A program made the translations under genes and the position numbers. Below the pieces are notes generated by a model. The model saw only the letters and a program-made list of their open reading frames with translations. It searched no databases and was not told the origin of the DNA. This document shows, one piece after another, positions 1 through 12,463 of a stretch of 64,000 nt of DNA; positions within the stretch are counted from its first letter, which is position 1; the number at the start of each line of letters is the position of its first letter. Origin of the DNA: Pseudisothecium myosuroides. Lineage: Eukaryota > Streptophyta > Bryopsida > Hypnales > Lembophyllaceae. The DNA is taken from positions 33,288,987-33,352,986 of the forward strand of contig OX637290.1 of the NCBI GenBank assembly GCA_951799445.1, given 5' to 3'.

Positions 1-388
1 AATGTTAATTAAATACCACACCATCATGAAGGCTATTTTTCCTTATTCTGAGTTGAAACTTATTTTTGGAGGTTCTTGATTCACCTTCATTCGAGGTGAA
101 TACGACTTGCATTTTATTTTGAACCAACTCCACTTGAAGTGAATACGACTTGATGAAATTATTTCATTTAGCTAGACTGCAGGTAATATAGCACTTTCAG
201 GAAGTAGCTATATCACCTTTGCTCACCATAATTGTAAATGAGTTATAGTGACTAAGTACTAGCCTTTCTTATGACTTATGGAGTATATGTTTCGCTTGTT
301 CAAAATAGAAAACTCTGTCCCATTACAACGCCCATATTTTCTTTGTCAAGTTGGCGATTGAGATCATCTTTGATTTGGTGAACAGATC
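1..388. other. 5' flank of DUF7869 copy 1, no gene seen
   Basis: AT-rich sequence with no reading frame I can support. It contains two copies of the 14-mer GTGAATACGACTTG, near 98 and 139. It probably belongs to the 5' part of the DUF7869 element that follows, whose left terminus lies outside the window. Confidence 0.4.
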
Positions 389-2609
389 ATGAACCCAACA
401 AGAGTGAACGAAGCGGAGGATAACTATTCAGATGACAATGTCCAAGTTCATCCAGAGGAGGCATTGGATATTCCCAAATGCGAAGGTGTTCCACAAAGTC
501 TTTGGAGCACAAAGTTAGTAACACTTCTCAATGAGAGTGGTCTTGCAGTAGCGGAAGGGATCTGTCACAGTGTAAGCTCTGAGCTTGTAGTTGGCGCTAC
601 AGGTGCACTTGGCGACTCTTATGTTGCCGTCCAAATCTCAAAGACGTTAGATACCAATCATGTTCCAGATGAATGGAGGTTTTCAGTCCGTGCGTGGCCG
701 ATTGAGAACGTGTTCTATAATGGTGCAAGTCTTCGGAATCACGAGCTCCGTTACAATTACAATTGTCGTCAGGCAGCTCTTTTGGCTCCTCTGTCGACAC
801 GGAGCACACGGTATACGAGTACAGTGAGGAACCCGCCAAGAGAAACTTGTGTGAAGGCCAAAGCTCTTCTCACTCAAGACTCCATAAATAGTGTTTCAAG
901 CAACACTTGCTGTGTCAACAACTGCGTTCAACCGTTTTCCAGAGACAAAATTAGAGCTTTTCGAGAGCGTATGTATTGAGACACATCATATAAGTTTCGA
1001 TACCACATGAAGCTTGATGTTCATAGACAAGTTCATCGTGATACGCAAGGAAAGAAGATGGTCACCGTGGAGGGTATAGATGTTTGTGTGTCTGCTTGGA
1101 GGCATATTGCTGGAGTATCGGAAGCAACTTTTCATCGTTTCCAAGGATATGCAGACCAGGGTTTCAATGCCTAGCCCCATGGAAATACTGGTTTGCGGAA
1201 GCCTCAAAAGCACACTGAGCAAGCCACTGCCACTTTGAAGTGCATTCTAGAGAAGAACACTAATCACATGCCTCACCATACTCGGACGCTGAAGTCGGGC
1301 AAGAAGGTAGTCTCCATGATTCTTCCAGCTATGTGGAAATGGAAGGAAGCTATTCCTGAAATTAACTCTGTGAACACGGTCTTTGGATTGAAAGAAGTAT
1401 CTACATCCAATTTGAGCAAGATCAGGAAGGTTAACTTTTCAGAGTTTGACGCTAAGAAACCTGGAGACAATTTTGCACGTTGTTCCACATGTGATAGATA
1501 CCATTCACTTAGGAGAAGTGCACCTGCTGGGTCTCAATCAGCTTTAACATGGGCCAAGAAGTTAGATTTGCATTTGGTTGTTGCTAGGGCGTACAGGGAA
1601 TTGTATTATGCAAATCGTTACAGGTCAAGTTCCTACCCACATGAGTGCTTGACGATCATGCATGATAAAATGGATCATGCCAAGACCGCTTCCCCCGTTT
1701 TCTCCCACAAACATAAGGCTATTGATGGTCTAATCAAGTTGCCTGTATCTGTAATCGGTATGATAGCCCACGGTCATGGTGATGTCCGTTATGCCCATTA
1801 TGGCCTGGACATCTTCTCTCATGATTCCAACTACACAATCGGTTTCTTTGCTAAGTTGTTGCGAGATTTGGAATTGCCTCCAAAGTATTCCTCTAGGGAG
1901 TTGTTTGATGGCTCCAGATCAGTTCCTCTTTTTGATGCAGTTCTACAAGGAGATTACATTTGCAAAACATCTCTTCGACCAGCTCCAGAGATCCCAATTT
2001 TAGGGCTGTCACTCCCTCCGATTTTGAATGCTCAGATGGACAATGCTACTGGTGATAATAAGAATAGATTTGTGTTTTGCTTCTGGTCCCTTCTTGTTGC
2101 CAAATTTTTTTTCCGGGAAGTGTATGTGAATTTCATGCTCGTGGGACATACTCACGATGATATCGATGCACTATTTGGGAGGTGGAGTATGTTGCTGAAG
2201 AAAAAAAACTTTCCCACCATTCCTTCACTTATAAAGTCCTTCATGGACGTTGTGGGCGCAAGATTACCCACCCTTGGTAATAGAGCAAACACCGACCAGG
2301 TTCTATGCCTTTATCCACTTTTTTAATATATGAGGGTGTTGTGAGCGCGGTCCACTATGCCTTCCAAGCAATGGATCTTTTTTGCTAACGTTTCCTAAGG
2401 GTTGTGGATGGCAGCAAATAATTAGTAATGCATGTAGTAACTCACAAGTTAACTGCGATGTTCAGAGTGATGGTGAAATCCTGACTCTCTAACTATCTAT
2501 CCTATGTCGAGGGTAGACTGGGTAGTTGGCGTCATTTCTAATGTCCCTAACTACGTAAAAAGGGGAATCCCTATGTTCCTTCCATGAACCTCTAAGACTA
2601 TCGTGGGGT

Positions 2610-3600
2610 TTTAAGACTCCACCTAGAAATTCTACTTCTAAAGACTAATTCTAAAGTTCAACTCTTACTCTAATTTTCGACCTCTAAATGAAACTCTAGA
2701 TTTTTACTCTTTTAACTTGGTTTTAAATATTAACTACCGACTTTTGACTCTAGGTTTTTACTCCTAATTTAACTCTCAGATTTACCCTTGAATTTTAATT
2801 CTATGTTTTAACTTTTAACTCTAAGTTTTTACTCCTAAATTAACTCTAAGATTTACCCTTGAATTTTAACTCTATGTTTTAACTTTTAACTCTAAGTTTT
2901 TACTCCTAAATTAACTCTAAACTCTACCCTTAAATTTTAACTCTAGGTTTTTGACTTCTAACTCTAAATTTTACTTCTAGAATTAATTCTAAATTTTAGC
3001 CTCTAGGTTTGACTATACGTTTTTACTTTGACTCTAGATTTTTTCTACTTCCAACAACTAACTCTAAGATTTACCCTCTAAATCTAACTATAACTTTTCC
3101 CTTTTTCCTTTAGCTTTTTACTCTAACTTTTTACTTCCCCCCTTGACTCTAAAGTTTAACCTTTAAATTTAATTTTAACTTTTGACTTTTGACTTTTGAC
3201 TTTCTACTTCCAACTTTAATCCTATCGTTTTAATCCTAGATGAACTCTAAATGTTACTCCAAGTTTTGACTTCTACTTTTTACTCTATTACTAACTCAAA
3301 AATCTACTTCCTAAGTTGATTTTCAATTCTACTGTTGACCTCTACTTTCTACTCTAATTTTTGACTCCCTAATCAACTCTAAACTCTTACATGAACCTAC
3401 CCTAAGATTTGACTTGAGAGTTTAAACCCCTAAGTTAAGTTCTAAATTAATTCTATTTTTTAACTCCCCAAAGTTAACTCTAGATTTTGACCTTAGAAGT
3501 TTAACTTTAAAAAGTAAAAGTGTAAATTGATTCTAATTCTAACTGCTAATTAATCCCTAATTTTAATCCTAAGTTATCCCTTCTAATTTAAACCTAATTT
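2610..3600 (-). repeat. Degenerate ACTCTA/TTTTAACT-rich repeat in L3
   Basis: About 1 kb built from irregular variants of TTTTAACTCTA and TTTTTACTCCTA, strongly pyrimidine-biased on the + strand. The matching part of the sister LTR (16735-17560) is its purine-rich complement. It lies downstream of the mini-exon donor, so in the LTR transcript it would fall in the intron. No coding potential. Confidence 0.7.
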
Positions 3601-3864
3601 CCGTCCATGGTTCTTTTTGGATGAAATTTTATTCAAAATTCCTCCGTCCTACCCCCTATCGCTTAACTTAGCCTAATGCGGTCAGTTTACGGTCGAATCT
3701 TAATTATAAGATGTTTTCGGAAACCTCTATTCCTAATCTATAACTTTTTGACTCTAAACTTCTAATTTGCACTAATCTCGGATGCTAATCATGCTCTCTA
3801 AGGGCTGATTAGGAAAATAAATGCTAATTAGGGAGGATCATCAAAGATTAGATCAAAAACTCAC

Positions 3865-3927
3865 CTCTTCACTACCGGTGTCAGAAATAACTTCGTCCAC
3901 GTCCACGTGTACATCCTCACGCTCCAT
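3865..3927 (-). CDS. LTR-borne first coding exon with splice donor (L3, A1)
   Basis: Reading the minus strand, an ATG in CACCATGG context opens a 21-codon frame (MEREDVHVDVDEVISD...) that ends in GAG followed by GTGAGT, a consensus plant 5' splice site, with the intron starting at 3864. The same structure occurs at 16392-16454 (21 codons) and, diverged, at 25478-25528 (17 codons). All are multiples of three, so the splice phase is kept. Inference: the first coding exon of a spliced retrotransposon message. The acceptor would lie in the missing internal region. Confidence 0.5.
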
Positions 3928-4549
3928 GGTAGTCTTTGGCTTTGTTTTGAATTTTTCCAAGCTCACCGCTTATTGAGAAAATATTACAATTTTTGATGAT
4001 CTAAACTCCCTCTTTCCCTTCCTCCTTTCTTTTCTTTCTTCCTCCTTCTATACTAGCACTATTCCACCTAAGCTTTTATGAGTCTTTCACTATGGTCTCA
4101 AACTTCAAGGAGGTTTTAAGATGCCAACTATCCTCTTACACAATTTTGCCTTTGTGTCATCCTAATCTTCCTCTCAACGGTCACCACAAATTCCCAAGAT
4201 TTCTTCCTAAAGCCTACCTATCCTAAACCTAGGTCACTATTTATCGTCTCTCACCTTCCTTCGCCTACTTCTTCTCCTCCTCTCCTAATCTCCTTCCATT
4301 GTGTGTAGGTGTGAGTGGTGAGAGGAAACAATTTTGTGTGCAAGTACGGTGGTGCTCCGCTCTTTTCTCCCTTCTCCTTTTTTGGTTTAAGGCCTAATCC
4401 TACTCCTCCCCTAGCTAGTAATAGGTTAGTCCAACATCTTTGTTGTGTTTTACTTTTGATTTTTGTTTTAGTTTGAGAGAACCCAATAACCCAAAAACCA
4501 AAAGACCAAAAATTGAGTTCAAAAAGAGGGGGAGCCCGATCTGGATCGG

Positions 4550-4925
4550 GTGCTAGACCACCGAGCTTGCTTGCCTCCCGGCTGGCTGGCTTCCGACTGG
4601 CTGGCTTCCGGTTGGCTGGCTGGGGGGCTAGTTAACAAAAAAATTAATTAAATTAATTAATTTCTTTATTAATATGTTTTTTTTTTCTCCGCTGGCTTCT
4701 GATGTTGCTGCTGTATGCTGGTCCCAATGTTGCTGGGCTATATGCTGATCCTGATGTTGCTGGGCTGTATGCTGGTCCTGATGTTGGCTGGGCTATATGC
4801 TGGTTCTAAAAAAACTGGATTTCCGGCTAAGGCTAAAAAAGACTGGATTTTTTGCTAAGGCTATTTTAAGACTGGATTTTTGCTAAGGCTATTTTAAGAC
4901 TGGGTTTTTTCTAAGGCTAGGGGGG
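4550..4925 (-). repeat. Short tandem arrays in L3 LTR A1
   Basis: Three adjacent arrays: GGCTGGCTTCC units (4566-4625), TGTATGCTGGTCCTGATGTTGC-type units of about 33 bp (4690-4805), and units built on GACTGGATTTTTGCTAAGGC of about 31 bp (4815-4920). The sister LTR at 15345-15835 has different arrays in the same place, so this segment turns over quickly. Confidence 0.65.
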
Positions 4926-5103
4926 AATAAAACCTCAGGGGTACTAAACTTACTAAGACCTTGGAAACAACTAAACTAAATAAAACTTTGGAAGACACTA
5001 CACTAGACAAATGCAAAGGAACCTACATATCTTGGAAGCTAAACTCTGGAGGTTTCCACAAAGGTCTTGGAAACTAGACTTTGGAACTAAACACGGGATA
5101 GGT

Positions 5104-5428
5104 GCAAAGCTTCGCCGTTAAATTGGTTTTAACACCAACTTTAGGACTTCTTGACACCCCGAGGGTTCAAAGCTCCGCCGTCTACACTTTAACACACGCT
5201 TTAGGACTTCTACTTTGTCACTAGTTCAAAACTTTGCCGTTTCCAAGGGGGGTCCACACAAGGAGAGAGACTTTAGAAGAGGGAAAACTAAACCTTTAAA
5301 GAAAACACACACACAGGGTCAAAGCTTCGCCGTCCCGGAGGGGGGTCCACTCAACAAGGAGAAGATTAGAAGAGGGTTTGGAAGAAACTTAGCAAAACAT
5401 GTACAAGGAGGTTCAAAGCTTCGCCATC
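5104..5428 (-). repeat. Five copies of the L3 leader motif ACGGCGAAGCTTTGAAC
   Basis: On the + strand GTTCAAAGCTTCGCCGT or a close variant occurs near 5104, 5166, 5225, 5318 and 5412. The sister LTRs have five copies (14809-15246) and three copies (24337-24459). The array lies some hundreds of bases downstream of the TATA box, in the predicted leader of the LTR transcript. Role unknown. Confidence 0.6.
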
Positions 5429-5887
5429 CCGGAGGGGGGTCTACTCAACAAGGAGAAGGTTAGAAGAGGGTGTAAGATAAAACACAAAGAGGAAAACACA
5501 CAAGTTAGACCACGTGGCAACACAAAGTTCATACGCTAAAGGCCCCCCAAAGCGACATCGCCAAGGTACGGTGGGGGGTGACTTTAAAATTAGTGCAAGA
5601 TACAAAAAAAGACTTTTAACTTCACAAGTTAGACCACAACACGTACAAGAGGGAGAGAGAGGTTCTCCACTTACAACAAGGTACCAAAAACTTCACAAAA
5701 GAGTACACAAAGCAAGGTAGAAGGACCCCCAAGGACCTTCAAAGCTTGAAAATAAACAACAATAGAGCCAAAAGTGCTCCAAAAACACCGTAGAGGTTTT
5801 TGGCTTCAAACGCCAAAATATCCAAAATAACTTGGACCCACAGACCCAAAACAAGAATTGGGGGTGTTCTAGAGAGAGAAATGGGGC

Positions 5888-5899
5888 CCTTATATAGGT
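5888..5899 (-). promoter_or_regulatory. TATA box of L3 LTR A1
   Basis: The minus strand reads CCTATATAAGGGCCCCATTT followed by a TCTCTCT initiator-like run. The block is essentially identical at 14337-14344 and present in altered form (TATAAAGA) at 23930-23937, so it is the conserved LTR promoter. Confidence 0.6.
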
Positions 5900-8169
5900 T
5901 TCCAAGGGCTCACCCCTCCCTCTAGAGTTCTAAGGTAACCTTATCAACGGGAATTTTCATCCTCATCCTCAAAGATTTTCATCCTACATCCTAAATTTCT
6001 ACCTCTACCATCTATGCTGGACCAACATCCTAACTTTTGGAGATTAGCTCCAATCGCCAAACGGATTGCGCCATTGGATCCAGATCGCCGTGTTTAGTCC
6101 TAGATCCCCCTACTCCCGTACCGAGGCCAAAAACCCATCGTAGGCTAATTTAGTTTAAAAATCAAATCGTGGTAAAATCCTAGATCTTGGGGGTCTCCTA
6201 TTTTGAGAAATGTGACTAGCCTAGGGTCTCTGGTAGGTGCGAGAGAGTCGGGAAGGACTTTTGGTTGACTTCGTTTCGCCATCGTATGGTCCCGGAATGC
6301 CGGTCAACGCGGCGGGGACCCCGCCACGTGGTTAATTCCCGAGGAATCTCGCCGGTTCGGGTACTTGCCGCTATCGGAATGTCGTGAAACTTCACGGAGC
6401 GCATTATTAACATAAAACAAGCTAGTTTAATTTTTAGTGAGATTTTATTGTAACCTGGGTAATTTCCATGAAATTCCCGTTGGAGGTTAGAAGGGTTGAC
6501 CACCCGGAAAAAGGTTCTTCTGCAAGTCGGAAGATGCCGGGATTTTTCACGTGACCTCTCAGGGAGTCGCATGAAAGATGTGTGGGTGTGTTTCCATACC
6601 TGGCACGATTGGTCAATGGAGATTTAAACAGGACATCTCCTTGAATTAGCGACGGTGTGGGAATCTTCTGCAGGTGGAGGAATCTTGGCGAACCGATTTC
6701 ACCGTTGGACTCCTGGCATGGGATTCACCCTAGAACACCATCCTTGGGCTGTAGATTCCTCCACGGGCCCGGTCTTGCGTGAGTGGCTCCTGCATGCTAA
6801 CAATCGGGATTTTGGGAATTCGTCGATCTAATGGGGAATTCTAAATCTAACTCTAGGACCCGACCTAGTGGCCTCGCTGTGGATCCCTCGGACCGACCTA
6901 GCCATGAATCGCCACATTCATGGTGGGATTTAGCCCTTTTGGGGCTGTGTGACTTGAATCCTCCAAATCTAACCTTTTTGTTATTTCTATACTATTTTTA
7001 GACAAGGTTTGGGGGATTCTAAGTAAAAAACACAAATCTAGACCAAATACTATAATGGGTATGACACAACCCTATTTCGGTTCTACACTCTTTTTATGGG
7101 TTTTTCTATACTTCTATCAACTTTAAATTGCAAATTTCCAAAAAAATAATTCTACGAGTCCCAAGTGACAAATTGGGAGCTCACTGACGTAAAATCGGTT
7201 CCTACAATTCCCCATCTTGTAGAAGAAGTGCCTGATTTTAAGGCTTTCATTCAGGGATTCATCATGGAGGGAGACGAGTCTCTTGTTGGGCACACCAAGG
7301 CTCAACAATTCAAATTCTACCTGGAGTCAAATGACTGCCCAGTCATGAAGTACAAGCTTCTGTGCACGGATGTAGACTGGCTTCCTAAAGAAGGTGGAGG
7401 CATTAAATTATGGCAAGAAGACTCTGAAGGTCGGAGTTTGTGGCCGCGTGGAGAGCCGGTCCCCGTTTTTTCACGCCCCATGAGAGGTGTTGATGACATA
7501 TTCAAGGGTTTAACGGGATTCATCAATTATTGGGAGAAATTGTCCAATGAAGACCAAACTGGGGAGTACAGAAGACGGTATGAGCATTTAATATACTACT
7601 GGCAAGCAGTGAAAGCAGTGTTGCATGAACCTATTGAACCTCCATCTTCTTTGAAAGATGGCTTTTGGCCATCCACTCGTGTTGCACCGACGATCGAAGA
7701 TCAGTTTGAAGATAATGGTGAGATTCGGGAAGAGTTTGCAGAGGATGACATCTATGTTGGGCAATTACGCGATTGCCTACAACAATCCTTTCGGGTAATG
7801 CATGATGTCTATGCAGGATACTTTCTTGCTATTCGTCCCGCGGATGGCGATGCAAGGCCTGTTTGGATTGCAAGAGCGTTGTCTGATCCAAATTGCAACC
7901 CCGAAGAACCCAATTCTGTGCTCATTCAGTATTTCAAGCCTACATCGAGAAACCGAAACATTCAAAAATTCTACACTGGTTGGGATTCTACAGGAGGATT
8001 ACGCTGGAAGGTTGACGAAGCTCTCCGTCCTATTTGGGAGCATACAGATTCCTTGATGACTGCATGGAAGTCACAGATCAAGAAGGACACGACTCAATGT
8101 AAGCTGAAGATCCCGGCCGCTCAAATTGAAGTGATTCACGACAGTTTAGCTGCCTTGAATTCCACTTGA

Positions 8170-9063
8170 GCATAAATATTACTCTACTCAGTTCATTCTA
8201 TAGTAATACTTTGCTTTTATATTGTGTAGGTAATGCTTCTGGTTTTCTTATAGAATTTTGTATTGTGCGTCATACAAGAGACATAATATATTTGCGTGTT
8301 AAGTGTTTTTATACTATAGATTTGCTTTCCATAAGCAATAGAAATTCTATGTTGCGTGGTATACAATAAATAGTATAAGTTTGTATGTTTTGATTTAACC
8401 TTATGGATTTCCATTGGAATCACGGTTTCAAGACAGTGTATTAATTACTTTTGTGAAGCAATTGCATTTATATATGAATATATTTTATTATTGCATTCTA
8501 CCTTTACATGTTTCTATGATTGACTTTAGTTTCCTTCTAAATTGACTATAGAAAATGCATTTCAATATCTGAAAGAATTGAAAAAAATGGTAGTAGGTAT
8601 TACCACTTTTTATTTTGTTAACGTGTTAAGCACTTGTCACATTTTGGGATAGGGGCTTCTATGTTGTTACAACTTTTCTGCCTACAAAGTTTACTTAGCA
8701 GCATCAAGTCATATATATTTCATAGGTGCTCGTCCAAACTCAACGGGAATCGAACTCGGACCGCTTGAATGAGATAAGCATTCCCGTACAACCAACTGTG
8801 GACCTCATGACTTGGTGTTCAATAGATGGCATGATCTTCACTTATATAAATTGAAAAACGATTATTATACTGAATTGTATATATTTAAAGACTTATTGAG
8901 TATAGTAACTCTCATTTTAATGGAAATTTTACTTTACAACTAATGAGCTTAGTGTTTATCATCCTAAATTTGCTAAACTCAAAATTCAATTTTTGGACGT
9001 CTATATGGGTAATGCTATTTTGAGAGGGGCCGACTCTCTCAAAATATTGAATATAGTGTTACT
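8170..9063 (+). other. 3' flank and terminus of DUF7869 copy 1
   Basis: AT-rich trailer that aligns with the trailer of copy 2 (18235-19078), sharing segments such as AAGCACTTGTCACA and a hairpin (TTTTGAGAG...CTCTCAAAA) just before the common end ATATAGTGTTACT. Read inward this is AGTAACACTATAT, with a CACTA-like core, so the end may be a transposon terminus. No matching left terminus is visible. Confidence 0.5.
8732..8808 (-). other. tRNA-like sequence in the DUF7869 trailer
   Basis: The minus strand carries a B-box-like GAGTTCGATTCC and an A-box-like CACAGTTGG. A perfect 5-bp stem (GAATG/CATTC, 8767-8783) closes a 7-base loop CTTATCT, in the position of an anticodon loop (TAT). The ends can pair weakly (GTCCA/TGGAC). 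A decayed relative sits in the same place in copy 2 (about 18745-18815). Residue 37 is C and the T-stem is poor, so this is probably a tRNA-derived relic rather than a working tRNA. Confidence 0.4.
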
Positions 9064-9394
9064 CCATTTTCTAGGGCTTATGCAAATGAAGCTTTTCTTG
9101 GATGGATGATGAATGGATGACATGGATGAAGTTCATTCGTACATGGATGAATGGATGTCCCTTCATGCAACATCTAATTGCAACATTGATTATTTTAAAT
9201 AAAAAAATTTCATTTTTTTGGGATAATTTTTTCTATTTTTGATTTTTGACATTACTATTTTTGGATCTGACAATATTATTAATTACTCTGACATGTCTAT
9301 TTTTAGTAAAAATCCTTGTAGTGAGCGCTCAAACCTAATTGCTCATTGCTCAACGCTCATCGCTCCCCACTCACACTCTAGCGTCGTTGCAAAA
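9064..9394. other. Spacer between DUF7869 copies
   Basis: AT-rich linker with a short GGATGAAT/GGATGATG microsatellite-like stretch at 9098-9170. No gene seen. Copy 2 lacks the 5' third of the gene, so this spacer sits at a deletion or insertion breakpoint. Confidence 0.4.
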
Positions 9395-9793
9395 TATTGC
9401 AAGGATATGCTGCAAGAGGTGAACAAGCTTAGACGCATGAAAATTTGGGCACGCATAAGATTCAAAAACATACGTCGCAGGCCACTGCAATGTTGAAGTG
9501 CATGCTTGAGAAGTCGGTGACCATATGCCGCATCGCACACACTCTCTTCCTTTTAGAGAGAAGGTGGTGTCAAAGGTTTTACCTGTGACCTTTACGTGGA
9601 AAGAGACTATTCCCAAGGTCAATGCAACAAATGTTGTGTTTGGATTAAAAGAAGTCTCAACTTCGAATATCAGCAAAATGAAGAGATTGTACTTTTCAGA
9701 ATCCTTTGTGAAGAAGCCCAGAGATAAGTTCGCTCATTGCGTAGAGTGTGACAGATATCAAGCACAGAGAAGGACCGCTCCAGTTGGGTTATG

Positions 9794-10096
9794 ATGGAAA
9801 TAGAATCGTCTATTGGAAACACATAATGCATCAGCTCGGGCTCATCAAGATAATTATTCACGGGGGAGTCACTAGCTTAGAGGTTTAGTATATACGAGAG
9901 ATTGGGGTATATTTTATGGGGGGGTATTTTTCTAATATTTTGTAATTTAATATACCCTATTGTTAAAAGTAATTCTAAATTGCCATTTATTATAGCACCT
10001 TATATTATTCATTAGGAAAAAAATGAGCCCTACAAGGGGTTGCGAGTTCTGGACAGCAAAGGAACGGCTGGGAACGCAAGCCGAAAAAAAAAAAAA

Positions 10097-10127
<31 letters not shown>

Positions 10128-11392
10128 CCTCTTTTTTTTGCAGCCAGCTAATTGCAGGGCCAGAACAGCGCAAGACTGTTTAGTTAAATTATTAAAAAAA
10201 TATTTAAAAAATATTTAAAAAATATTTAAAAAATTAAATATTAAAAAAAATATAAAATTAAAAAATTTTCAGATCTGACATAGCATGAATGGTGCCATGT
10301 CAGATTGCTATTTCTGAAAATTTATTATTTAATTATTATTTAATTATTAAAATAATATTAAAATATTTTTTAAATATTTTTTCATTATATTTTTTAATAT
10401 TTTAATATTTTTTTAACATTTTTTTATTGTGACCACTATTCATCAATGATGATGAATAGTGACCATTGTCCTTCAAAAGGGCTGTGAGTTCCATTGAAGG
10501 GAACTCTTCAAAGGGAAGCAGCCCCTTAGAGGGCTCATTGTTTTCCTAATGTATAATACACATTTGAATCCAATTTTTTGGACCCTATATTAGATTTAAA
10601 AATTAGACCTAATAGTTGTTGTATGATTTTTTTTCCTATTACTATTTTTTATCCTTTTCTTCTTTATTCTTTTGTCATTTTTTCCTCAAACCATTTTTTT
10701 ATGGTTACTGAAAACTAAAGTACTTTATGTTTAGATGATGTACTATGGCCAAACAAATACATTCACAGACTGTAAATAATGCATTCTAGTTGTGTCAAAC
10801 AACTTATTGCTAATCATTTACAATATATTCTCATGAATATAATGAGTGCAAGTACTCAGCAAAGAAAAGATGACACAATATTATAATATAACAAACAAGC
10901 ATAGACCACCAAGCTCTTACACACCTAATAATGATAGACCACCAAGCTCTTGTATACCTTTCTACTATTTGGAATGAACAAATAAGAGTATATTAAAGTA
11001 AAATTTATGATAATTAGATTCTTCAAATTCTAAGTGACTTCAAAGGACTTTATAGATATTTCTCGTGGCAGCTAGAGCCCCTCATCCAAGGTTCATGGAT
11101 AATTTGGAACAAATAATGTATCATTTTTCGTCCATCTCTTCTTTAAGGACATTAATATCCACTCTACAAAATTATTTTCCCCCACATATTATTACCCCCC
11201 TATATTTTTTCTACGTAGAATCAAATACATAGTATTAAACATAACCCTATATTAGTTATAATATCCTACATGTAATCTTACACACTCTATATTAAATGTA
11301 TTATTTTTTTAAATTTTAGGTACAATAAATATATATTATCCTATATTAGATCTCACGTGGTTTCTAATATGCGTACTAAGTGACCTCCTCGG
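9794..11392. other. AT-rich insertion in DUF7869 copy 2
   Basis: About 1.6 kb replacing roughly 70 bp of the coding sequence of copy 1. It contains the foldback element 10011-10550 and otherwise AT-rich DNA with no open frame. I could not find clean outer termini, so the outer part may be a separate degraded element. Confidence 0.45.
10011..10550. mobile_element. 540-bp foldback/MITE-like element
   Basis: Ends are inverted repeats of about 29 bp (ATTAGGAAAAAAATGAGCCC at left; GGGCTCATTGTTTTCCTAAT at right). Inside are an A/T homopolymer foldback (10083-10127) and a long AT-rich hairpin centred on TCTGACAT...ATGTCAGA (10271-10307). No coding sequence. The flanking TSD is unclear because similarity between the flanks extends a few bases outward. 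Confidence 0.6.
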
Positions 11393-12463
11393 GTAATTAT
11401 TATACAAACCGATATAGGTCTAGTGCCTACCCTCACGAATGTTTGACAATTATGCATGACAAAATGGATCATGCAAAAACGGCGTCTTTTGTGTTCTTCC
11501 ACAAAAGCAAGCAACTTGACGGATTCACAAAATTGCCGATATCAGTGACCAGAATGATTGTTCACGGGCATGGTGAAGTGCGTTATGCACATTACGGTCT
11601 TGATATCTTCCTGCACGATTCAAACTATATGGTGGAGTCATTAGCGAAGCTCTTGCAAGACCTCGAACTTCCTCCAAAGTACTCTCGGGAATTGTTTGTT
11701 AGGTCCGGCTCCGCTCCTCTATTTAAAGCAATTTTGAAAGGAGCTGAAATGCGCAAGTCATCACTTCAACTAGAACCCAAAGTCCCGATTGTAGCAAGTA
11801 CCCTTCCTCCGGTTCTCAACATTCAAATGGACAATGCCACAGGAGACAATTAAAACCGATTTGTATTTGCATTTTGGTCACTCTTGGTTGCAAAGAAGAT
11901 TTTTCGAGAGGTTTATGTCAGTTTCATGTCGGTGGGTCACACACATGACAATATCGATGCTTTGTTTGGGAGGTGGAGCATGCAATTGAAGAAAGAAAGC
12001 TTTCCCACCATCCCGTCCTTAATAAAGTCCTTCATGGATGTCAATTTTGTGCCCACAATTCTTCACTTAATTGAAGAGGTACCAGATTTCAAAGCTTTCA
12101 TAGAAGGCTCGCTTTTGGAAGGGGAAGAAGCACTTCTTGGTCATACAAAGACACAACAATTCAAGTTTTATCTCAACTCGGTGGGTGTTCCGATTATGAA
12201 GTACAAAAAGTACTGCACAAACAGTGACTGGCTCCCAGAAGAAGGGGGCATCAAATTGTGGCAAGAAGACTCTGAAGGACGGAGTCTATGGCCTTGTGGG
12301 GAGCCTGTATCTATGGCCCCCCTTCCAATGCGGGACGTGGACGACATTTCTAAAGGTATATTGGAGTTTATAAAATATTGGGAGGCATTATGCAATGAAG
12401 ATGGTAGTGGAGAGTATAGGAGATGGTTTGAGCATTTCGTGTTCTATTGGCGGGCGGTAAAAG

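Larger units (their letters stand above)
2251..7185 (-). mobile_element. L3 family solo LTR (or LTR-like unit), copy A1
   Basis: A 4,935-bp unit inserted in DUF7869 copy 1, flanked by GACGT at 2246-2250 and 7186-7190. It begins TGTGGGCGCAAG and ends GGGAGCTCACT. Its sister at 13048-17930 has clean TGTA...TACA ends, so the terminal T here looks like a mutated A. TG...CA ends plus a 5-bp duplication and no internal LTR pair fit a solo LTR; a LARD-like non-autonomous unit is the alternative. A TATA box near 5890-5897 on the minus strand sets the orientation. It holds no long protein gene, only a mini-exon, short tandem arrays and a strand-biased degenerate repeat. Confidence 0.75.
389..8169 (+). 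pseudogene. DUF7869-type putative transposase, copy 1, split by an L3 LTR
   Basis: One reading frame runs from 389 to 2250 and resumes at 7191 after a 4.9-kb insertion; codon phase is restored across the GACGT duplication. In-frame stops at 977-979 (TGA) and 1172-1174 (TAG) show decay. Visible in order: a Cys cluster (SSNTCCVNNC), an HGNTG motif, a CxxC (CSTCDRY), an HDKMDHAK motif, HGHGDVRYAHYGLD, then QMDNATGDNKNR and GHTHDDIDALFGRWS. Acidic residues in these blocks could form a DDE-type catalytic triad; that is inference. The C-terminal 100 residues (PVWIARALSD...IQYFKP) look like a small SH3-like beta domain. The same protein occurs at 9395-18234 and, intron-containing, at 45473-48856. 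DUF7869 assignment is from motif memory; function unproven. Confidence 0.7.

Noticed and set aside
9005..9063. Helitron 3' end (hairpin near the terminus)
   Set aside because: The hairpin is followed by ATTGAATATAGTGTTACT, not CTRR, and no Rep/helicase sequence is present.
10083..10127. Poly(A)/poly(T) as a retroposon tail
   Set aside because: The A-run is followed directly by a T-run inside a foldback element with its own inverted ends.
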